DNA of 19,163 nucleotides from G021776435 sp046756245 (GTDB lineage Bacteria > Pseudomonadota > Alphaproteobacteria > Caulobacterales > Parvularculaceae), in assembly GCA_046756245.1 (NCBI GenBank), contig JBHHVZ010000053.1:1-19163 (forward strand), written 5' to 3'. Positions 14,820 through 19,163 of the stretch are shown here, one piece after another. A program made the translations under genes and the position numbers. Under the pieces are notes generated by a model. That model was given only the letters and a program-made list of their open reading frames with translations. It made no database searches and was not told the DNA's origin. How positions within the stretch are numbered: position 1 is the first letter of the stretch; every line of letters starts with the position of its first letter.

Positions 14820-15278
14820 GTGCGCATATGGGCCGCACTGGCGTTGCTGATGATCGGTGCGGGGGCCGCGCGCGCCGACAGCGCATCCTTGCCCGACCCG
14901 CTCTCCCGATACGCCGATCCGGAAAGTGTCGTTCTCGCCGTGCAGTCGGCCTTCAAGGCGCCTGGCGGGCTCGTCAGACTCATCGTTTACGACCGGGAGG
15001 ACGGTTTTCTCGAACGGGCGGCGGCGCGGTACTGGGCGGAGCTCGACGAGCGCGGTCTGGCGGTGCTGCCGCTGCGCGCGCTCGAGCCCGGCGCCTACGC
15101 CTTCGTGGTTTATTTTGATGAAAACCGCGATGGCAGGCTCAATCGCGGCGCGCTCGGCCGGCCGAAGGAGCCTGTGGCGTTCTCGAACGGCGTCAAGCCC
15201 AAGCTGCGTCGTCCGAAATTCGACGAGGTGAAAGTCGCGGTCGAACGCGGCAGCGTCGTGATGGTGACGCTGGATTGA
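14820..15278 (+). CDS. Secreted DUF2141 domain protein, GTG start
   Basis: A 152-residue exported protein. Starting at the GTG at 14820 gives MRIWAALALLMIGAGAARAD, a clean Sec signal peptide with an ARA|D cleavage site, and places AAGGGG 9 bases upstream. An earlier ATG at 14760 would bury the signal peptide behind 20 extra residues. The mature part has the DUF2141 pattern: APGGLVRLIVYDREDGFLER, LEPGAYAFVVYFDENRDGRL, and GRPKEPVAFSNGVKP, then KFDEVKVAV. The family folds as a small beta-sandwich with an Asp/Asn-rich DENRDGRL segment that could bind calcium. No molecular function is established. It ends 7 bases before the convergent YceI gene. Confidence 0.87.
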   Translation: MRIWAALALLMIGAGAARADSASLPDPLSRYADPESVVLAVQSAFKAPGGLVRLIVYDREDGFLERAAARYWAELDERGLAVLPLRALEPGAYAFVVYFDENRDGRLNRGALGRPKEPVAFSNGVKPKLRRPKFDEVKVAVERGSVVMVTLD

Positions 15279-15285
15279 GCCTGAG

Positions 15286-15906
15286 CTACTTGCGCAGAAA
15301 TTCCGCTTCAATCTCGATTTCGACCTGATCGCCGACGACGCCGGAAAACCGGTCGACGCCGAACGTCGCCCGGTCGAACGTTCCGTGAGCGGAGAAACCA
15401 ACCACATAGGCGCCGCGCAGAATGTCGCGTCCGCCGCCATTGAAAACGACATTCAGCGCGACCGGCGCTGTGACGCCGTGCACCGTCAACTCTCCCGTCA
15501 CCCTGCCGGTGTTCTCGCCGGTCGTCTCAATGGACGTTGAGCGAAAGACCGCTTGGCGGTAGGCGCTCGCGTTAAACCAGTTCGGGCCCGTCAGCGTCGC
15601 CGCGAATTCGTCATTGGCGACGTCGAGGGACGTCATATCGATGATGGCTTCGACGCGGGCGGCGGTCGGGTCGGCTTCGTCGAAATCGAGCGAGGCTTCG
15701 AAATGCTCGAACCGGCCGATGAAATACGAAAACCCCATATGCTCGACACGGAACAACAGCGCCGCGTGATCGGGGTCGAGGGCGTATTCGCCGGGCTTGA
15801 GGGCGACGGCGCCGGTTTCCACATGCGGCGTAATCAGCGAGACACAAGCGGTAAGAGATAGCGTCGAAAGGGCCGCGGCGACCTTAGCGCGCAGATTTGT
15901 TTGCAT
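15286..15906 (-). CDS. YceI family lipoprotein
   Basis: A 206-residue protein with the YceI lipocalin-like domain, a beta-barrel that binds polyisoprenoids or similar amphiphiles in the periplasm. The N-terminus has a signal peptide with lipobox LTAC and Cys21, so this copy should be membrane-anchored. Family blocks include YALDPDHAALLFRVEHMGFS, FIGRFEHFEASLDFD, PNWFNASAYRQAVFRST, GELTVHGVTAPVALNVVF and the C-terminal VGDQVEIEIEAEFL. The ATG at 15906 has GGAG 6 bases upstream and lies inside the end of the upstream moeB/thiF gene, overlapping it by 23 bases, so the two are probably cotranslated. The two proteins have no obvious shared function. Confidence 0.92.
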   Translation of the reverse strand: MQTNLRAKVAAALSTLSLTACVSLITPHVETGAVALKPGEYALDPDHAALLFRVEHMGFSYFIGRFEHFEASLDFDEADPTAARVEAIIDMTSLDVANDEFAATLTGPNWFNASAYRQAVFRSTSIETTGENTGRVTGELTVHGVTAPVALNVVFNGGGRDILRGAYVVGFSAHGTFDRATFGVDRFSGVVGDQVEIEIEAEFLRK

Positions 15907-16690
15907 GGCGATCTCCGCCGTTATCGAGAATTTCCGCGCAGTCCGGGCACTCAGGATCGGCGGGCAGCTTCACCGTGCGCACGGCCGCGCGCAGACCGTC
16001 ATAAAGCAGCACGTGTCCGGCGAGGCCTTCGCCGAGCGACAAAATCTCCTTCAACGCCTCCATCGCCGCGAGCGTTCCCATGACGCCGGCGACGGCGCCC
16101 ATGACGCCTTCCTCGGCGCAGTTGATCTGCGCGTCGCGCGGCGGGATCTCGCGCACGAAGCAGCGATAACACGGCGATACGCCGGGCCGTTCATAGGGCT
16201 TGAAAGTCGCGAGCTGGCCCTCGAACCGGCCTATGGCGGCGGAAATGAGCGGTATTTTCGCGGCCATGCAGGCGCGGCTGAGCGCATAGCGCGTTTCGAA
16301 ATTGTCGACCCCTTCGAGGACGAGATCATAGCCGGCGATGACCTCTCCTGCGTTCGCCGCGTCAATGCGCAGCCGGTGCTCGACGATTTTTACATCCGGG
16401 TTGAGGCGGGCGACGGCGCCTTTCGCGCTTTCCGTCTTGGCGCGGCCGATATCTTCCGTGCGGTGAATGATCTGGCGCTGCAGGTTCGAAAGCGCCACCG
16501 CGTCGTCGTCGACGATCCCGATCGTTCCGACGCCTGCGGCGGCGAGATAGATGATCGCCGGCGCGCCGAGGCCGCCCGCGCCGACGACGAGCACTCGGCT
16601 TGCGAGCAATTTCTGCTGGCCCTGACCGCCCACTTCCTTCAGAAGGATATGGCGGGCGTAGCGATTGCGCTGGGTCTCATCCATGGCCAT
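15884..16690 (-). CDS. moeB: HesA/MoeB/ThiF family adenylyltransferase
   Basis: A 268-residue E1-like enzyme that adenylates the C-terminal glycine of a ubiquitin-like sulfur carrier (MoaD for molybdopterin, ThiS for thiazole). RYARHILLKEVGGQGQQKLL is the family's opening. VLVVGAGGLGAP is the nucleotide-binding loop, DDDAVALSNLQRQ follows, and VDNFETRY is the family aspartate region. NCAEEGVMGAVAGVMG carries a conserved Cys. CYRC and CPDC supply the four zinc ligands. There is no rhodanese domain, so it is MoeB/ThiF-like rather than MOCS3-like. MoeB and ThiF cannot be separated from sequence, and no other moa or thi gene is in the window. Start is ATG 16690; a second ATG at 16684 is possible. 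The 3' end overlaps the YceI gene. Confidence 0.92.
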   Translation of the reverse strand: MAMDETQRNRYARHILLKEVGGQGQQKLLASRVLVVGAGGLGAPAIIYLAAAGVGTIGIVDDDAVALSNLQRQIIHRTEDIGRAKTESAKGAVARLNPDVKIVEHRLRIDAANAGEVIAGYDLVLEGVDNFETRYALSRACMAAKIPLISAAIGRFEGQLATFKPYERPGVSPCYRCFVREIPPRDAQINCAEEGVMGAVAGVMGTLAAMEALKEILSLGEGLAGHVLLYDGLRAAVRTVKLPADPECPDCAEILDNGGDRHANKSAR

Positions 16691-16734
16691 ATTGTGAAGC
16701 GCCGCATAGCTTTGTTCAAATCCTTAGTTGCGCC

Positions 16735-16935
16735 ATGCAGAAGTTTTTGATCGTTCTCGGGCTTGTGTTGCTTGCGGCGGGGCTTTTGTGGTCGCTGATC
16801 GCCAAGCTCGGCCTCGGGCGGCTTCCCGGCGACATCGTCATAAGGCGCGAGGGCTTCACCCTATATTTTCCGGTCACCACGATGATCCTGATCAGCGTCG
16901 CGCTCACACTCATATTCCGGGTTTGGGGGAAGTGA
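16735..16935 (+). CDS. DUF2905 family small membrane protein
   Basis: A 66-residue inner-membrane protein. It has two transmembrane helices, about residues 4–24 (FLIVLGLVLLAAGLLWSLIA) and 45–62 (FPVTTMILISVALTLIFRV), around the hallmark GRLPGDIVI loop of the DUF2905 family. Members are found across bacteria with no known function. The ATG at 16735 gives the usual family N-terminus; no clear ribosome-binding site is seen. It is divergent from moeB across 44 bases and ends 6 bases before the convergent dut stop. Confidence 0.88.
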   Translation: MQKFLIVLGLVLLAAGLLWSLIAKLGLGRLPGDIVIRREGFTLYFPVTTMILISVALTLIFRVWGK

Positions 16936-16941
16936 GCGGCG

Positions 16942-17445
16942 TCAAACCCCCGTCGAGCCGAAGCCGCCGGCCCCGCGTTCGGTGTCGTCGAGTTCCTCGA
17001 CTTCTTCGAAAATCGCCTGATGGGCGGGCGCGATCACCATCTGACCAATGCGGTCGCCGCGGCGGATGATGAAATCTTCCGTACCATGATTGATGAGAAT
17101 AATCCGGAGTTCGCCGCGATAATCGGCGTCGATCGTTCCCGGCGAATTGACGCAGGAAACCCCGTGCTTGGCCGCGAGGCCTGAGCGCGGGCGCATCTGC
17201 GCCTCCCAGCCCGGTGGCAGTGCGATGGCGACGCCGGTCGGGACCATGAACCGTTCGCCGGGTTTCAGAACGAGCGGTTCGTCATCGGGAACGGCGGCGC
17301 GCACGTCGCATCCCGCCGCCATCGCCGTCTCATAGGACGGCAGGTCGAGCCCGCGCCCATGCGGAAGGCGCCTGACGCGCACCAACGGACGACCGCTCGC
17401 CTGGGCGGAAGCCGGATCAAAGTCTTTCAAAGCAGTCGAGGACAT
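16942..17445 (-). CDS. dut: dUTP diphosphatase
   Basis: A 167-residue trimeric dUTPase that hydrolyses dUTP to dUMP, keeping uracil out of DNA and feeding thymidylate synthesis. All five motifs are present in order: GCDVRA (motif 1), PRSGLAAKHGV (2), GTIDADYRGEL (3) with the base-recognition region and catalytic Asp, RGDRIGQMVI (4), and the C-terminal arm RGAGGFGSTG (5). The N-terminus carries an extra ~20 residues compared with E. coli Dut. Motif 1 has GCDVRA where AGxDL is more usual, a mild deviation. It follows coaBC after 118 bases, the usual neighbour order in proteobacteria. Confidence 0.96.
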   Translation of the reverse strand: MSSTALKDFDPASAQASGRPLVRVRRLPHGRGLDLPSYETAMAAGCDVRAAVPDDEPLVLKPGERFMVPTGVAIALPPGWEAQMRPRSGLAAKHGVSCVNSPGTIDADYRGELRIILINHGTEDFIIRRGDRIGQMVIAPAHQAIFEEVEELDDTERGAGGFGSTGV

Positions 17446-17513
17446 GGCGCGCCGTCATTTGCAGGAACGGAGCGCGCACTATCGGGTGATTTGCCGGCCG
17501 CCCGAAACCCTTG

Positions 17514-17556
17514 TTGCCCACAGCTTATCCAAGCTGTTTCGACAGTTTTTTCCACA
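17514..17556. promoter_or_regulatory. Three DnaA-box-like 9-mers in the coaBC–dut gap
   Basis: Within 43 bases, three same-orientation 9-mers resemble the DnaA box TTATCCACA: TTGCCCACA (17514–17522, 7/9), TTATCCAAG (17525–17533, 7/9) and TTTTCCACA (17548–17556, 8/9). Start-to-start spacings of 11 and 23 bases are near one and two helical turns. No gene covers them. They are seen directly; DnaA binding is inferred. Confidence 0.45.
17520..17551 (+). other. Overlapping hairpins with a plus-strand T-run
   Basis: ACAGCTT (17520–17526) pairs with AAGCTGT (17531–17537). The same AAGCTGT can instead pair with ACAGTTT (17542–17548) across a TTCG tetraloop, followed by more T residues. The second form looks like a Rho-independent terminator for plus-strand transcription, antisense to dut and coaBC. 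No plus-strand gene leads into it, so its role is unclear. Confidence 0.4.
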
Positions 17557-17563
17557 GCAATCG

Positions 17564-18805
17564 TTATTCCGCCGCCTTTGCCGCGCCGGGATTCGGCGCC
17601 GGCGCGGCCAGATTCTCGGCGATGCGTTCGGCGAGCCGGGCGGCGACCTCGGATTTCGGCATTTCAGCCCATTCCTCCTCGCCGTCGTCGGTGAGAAGCG
17701 TGATGGCGTTGCGTTCGCCGCCCATGGCGCAGAGCGCGCCCGGCGACACATCGTTGGCGATCATCCAGTCGCAGCCTTTCCGCACGCGCTTCGCCTCGGC
17801 GTGAGCGATGACGTCGTCGGTTTCGGCTGCAAAGCCGATTACGAGCCGGGGGCGGCCTTCCTTCATCTGCGCAAGGGTCGCCAGAATATCCGGATTTTCC
17901 GCAAGCGGAATATTGGTGAGCCCTCCGCGCTCCTTCTTGATCTTGTGCTCGGTTTCGATTTGCGGGCGGTAGTCGGCGACCGCCGCGCAGCAGACCGCGC
18001 AGTCAACGGGCAGCGCCGCCTCACAGGCGGCCATCATCTGCCGCGCGGTTTCGACACAGATGGTTTCAACGCCCGCAGGGGCGGGGAGGTCCGACGGGCC
18101 GGAAACGAGCATGACCTCGGCGCCCAGATTCCTGAGCGCGGCGGCGATGGCGTAGCCCTGCTTGCCGGAAGAGCGGTTCGCGATATAGCGCACCGGATCG
18201 AGCGGTTCTTGCGTGGGGCCGGCGGTGATGAGAACGCGCTTGCCGGCAAGCGGGCCTTTGGCTCTGTTGGCAAAAAACGCCTCGATTTCGTCGGCGACGG
18301 CGACCGGCTCCGCCATGCGGCCGGGGCCATATTCGCCGCAGGCCATTTCGCCCTCATCGGGGCCGATCATGACGACGCCGTCGTTTTTCAGGGTTTCGAG
18401 ATTGCGTTGGGTCGCCGCGTGCTCCCACATCCGCACATTCATCGCCGGCGCCATCATCACCGGCTTGTCGGTGGCGAGGAGCGCAGTGGACGCGAGATCA
18501 TTGGCGAGTCCGTTCGCCGCCTTCGCCATGAGGTCGGCGGTCGCCGGCGCGACGACCACGAGGTCGGCGGCGCGCGACAGCTCGATATGGCCCATCTCGG
18601 TTTCGTCGGTGAGGTCAAAAAGATCCGTGTAGCACTTTTCTCCCGACAGGCTTGCGACAGACAGCGGCGTGATGAATTCTGCGCCCGCACGCGTCAGGAT
18701 CGTGCGTATTTTCACGTCGCGCCGCGCAAGCTCTCGAATGAGCTCGAGACTCTTATAAGCGGCGATCCCGCCGCCGATGATGAGAAGAATAGAACGGTCA
18801 GCCAT
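17564..18805 (-). CDS. coaBC: Bifunctional phosphopantothenoylcysteine decarboxylase/phosphopantothenate–cysteine ligase
   Basis: A 413-residue two-domain enzyme of coenzyme A synthesis. CoaB joins cysteine to 4'-phosphopantothenate using CTP, and the FMN-dependent CoaC domain decarboxylates the product. CoaC (about 1–185) opens with IIGGGIAAYKS, has the catalytic H73 in MGHIELSRAAD, PAMN at 120–123, and C156 in GEMACGEYGPGRM. CoaB (about 190–395) starts KRVLITAGPTQEPLDPVR, contains NRSSGKQGYAIA and AAVADYRP, and has the HKIKK lysine segment. The Ala/Pro-rich tail after 395 is not conserved. The start is 9 bases after the ubiB-like stop. dut follows after a 118-base gap. Confidence 0.97.
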   Translation of the reverse strand: MADRSILLIIGGGIAAYKSLELIRELARRDVKIRTILTRAGAEFITPLSVASLSGEKCYTDLFDLTDETEMGHIELSRAADLVVVAPATADLMAKAANGLANDLASTALLATDKPVMMAPAMNVRMWEHAATQRNLETLKNDGVVMIGPDEGEMACGEYGPGRMAEPVAVADEIEAFFANRAKGPLAGKRVLITAGPTQEPLDPVRYIANRSSGKQGYAIAAALRNLGAEVMLVSGPSDLPAPAGVETICVETARQMMAACEAALPVDCAVCCAAVADYRPQIETEHKIKKERGGLTNIPLAENPDILATLAQMKEGRPRLVIGFAAETDDVIAHAEAKRVRKGCDWMIANDVSPGALCAMGGERNAITLLTDDGEEEWAEMPKSEVAARLAERIAENLAAPAPNPGAAKAAE

Positions 18806-18814
18806 AAAACTATT

Positions 18815-19163
18815 CTATCGTAAAACCAGAACGGTAGCGAGAACCAGAGCCGACAGGCCGGCGAACCACAGGGCGAAGCGGAGGAGCCGCCCTTCCCTCG
18901 ATAACGCTTGCGCGAGCTCGTCGGCCACGCCGTTCGAGCCGTTTTTTCGCGCCCGCGCCGATTCGGCCGCCGCCTCGCCGAGCTGCTCGACATAGCCGGG
19001 CAGGCGTGGGGCGAATTCGATGGCGTTCAAGGCGGCGGCGCGCAGCGAGGACGAGGACGTCAGCATCAGCGCCCTCGAGGCGACCAACGCCCAGCTCCGC
19101 GGCCTGCTGGTCGAGCTGCACGCGCACGTCGAGAGCCTCGACACGCCGGCGGCCAACCGCCTC
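18815..19163 (-). CDS. ubiB: C-terminal part of a UbiB-like kinase-family protein (partial)
   Basis: The frame is open to the window edge, so only the 3' end is seen. The last ~75 residues, from ALNAIEFAPRLPGYVEQ through an Ala/Glu/Arg linker to a C-terminal hydrophobic helix (RFALWFAGLSALVLATVLVL), look like the tail of UbiB, the membrane-bound atypical kinase needed for ubiquinone synthesis. The kinase core would lie beyond the window. The main support is context: ubiB directly precedes coaBC–dut in many alphaproteobacteria. The first ~40 residues here are Ser/Arg/Cys-rich and do not look like UbiB; the opposite strand reads better there. The true gene may therefore end, or the assembly may switch, near 19040. 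Confidence 0.5.
   Translation of the reverse strand, partial: RRLAAGVSRLSTCACSSTSRPRSWALVASRALMLTSSSSLRAAALNAIEFAPRLPGYVEQLGEAAAESARARKNGSNGVADELAQALSREGRLLRFALWFAGLSALVLATVLVLR
19020..19163 (+). CDS. Possible partial open frame at the right edge, very high GC3
   Basis: From an ATG at 19020 the plus strand reads 48 codons without a stop to the window end, every one ending in G or C. The product has a plausible helical, acidic pattern (ISALEATNAQLRGLLVELHA, then HVESLDTPAANRL). It is more protein-like than the minus-strand frame over the same bases, but its first residues are antisense to the UbiB-like tail. The true start is therefore unclear and may lie nearer 19040. No family is assigned. 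Confidence 0.3.
   Translation, partial: MAFKAAARSEDEDVSISALEATNAQLRGLLVELHAHVESLDTPAANRL

Noticed and set aside
17444..18823. 459-codon plus-strand open frame across coaBC
   Set aside because: coaBC is unambiguous on the minus strand; the plus product is a low-quality shadow.
1..19163. New defence, conflict or mobile system
   Set aside because: No nuclease, helicase, toxin–antitoxin pair, transposase, integrase, reverse transcriptase or spaced repeat array was seen; gene content is housekeeping plus envelope proteins.

Overview
The window is a densely packed stretch of high-GC chromosome from an alphaproteobacterium. Three gene orders point there: ubiB–coaBC–dut, fabA–fabB–fabI, and a GRHPR-type 2-hydroxyacid dehydrogenase. 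A TTAA-N7-TTAA sequence, the form bound by the alphaproteobacterial regulator CtrA, sits in one divergent intergenic region. A Caulobacterales/Parvularculales-type lineage is a reasonable guess, but the sequence alone does not fix the family. No gap between genes exceeds about 200 bases, and I see no tRNA, rRNA, CRISPR array, transposase or phage gene.

Layout. (1) 1–2285: short repeats, then pnp (polynucleotide phosphorylase) and a textbook Rho-independent terminator. (2) 2397–9014, plus strand: four consecutive predicted lipoproteins. Two are tandem DUF885 metallopeptidase-like paralogues, one is an S10 serine carboxypeptidase-like protein, and one is a beta-propeller protein of unlike base composition with a TTG start. 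The first three look like envelope enzymes for peptide breakdown. (3) 9011–12322, minus strand: fabA–fabB–(64-aa two-helix membrane protein)–fabI–cupin. This is the anaerobic-type unsaturated fatty acid branch (FabA, FabB) plus the enoyl reductase, with two unexplained small passengers. (4) 12412–15278: an exported SH3-domain protein on the minus strand, diverging from a plus-strand dehydrogenase and a METTL7-like methyltransferase, with the CtrA-type site between them; then a secreted DUF2141 protein. (5) 15286–16935: a YceI lipoprotein overlapping moeB/thiF (minus), and a divergent DUF2905 membrane protein (plus). (6) 16942–19163, minus strand: the 3' end of a ubiB-like gene, coaBC and dut. 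The coaBC–dut gap holds three DnaA-box-like 9-mers and overlapping hairpins. The last ~130 bases read better on the plus strand and may be a gene junction or an assembly artefact.

Most of the window is housekeeping: RNA decay, lipid synthesis, cofactor and nucleotide metabolism. I do not see a defence, conflict or secretion system. The best leads are the DnaA-like cluster in the coaBC–dut gap, the CtrA-type site, the small membrane protein embedded in the fab operon, the lipoprotein-peptidase island, and the anomalous right edge.
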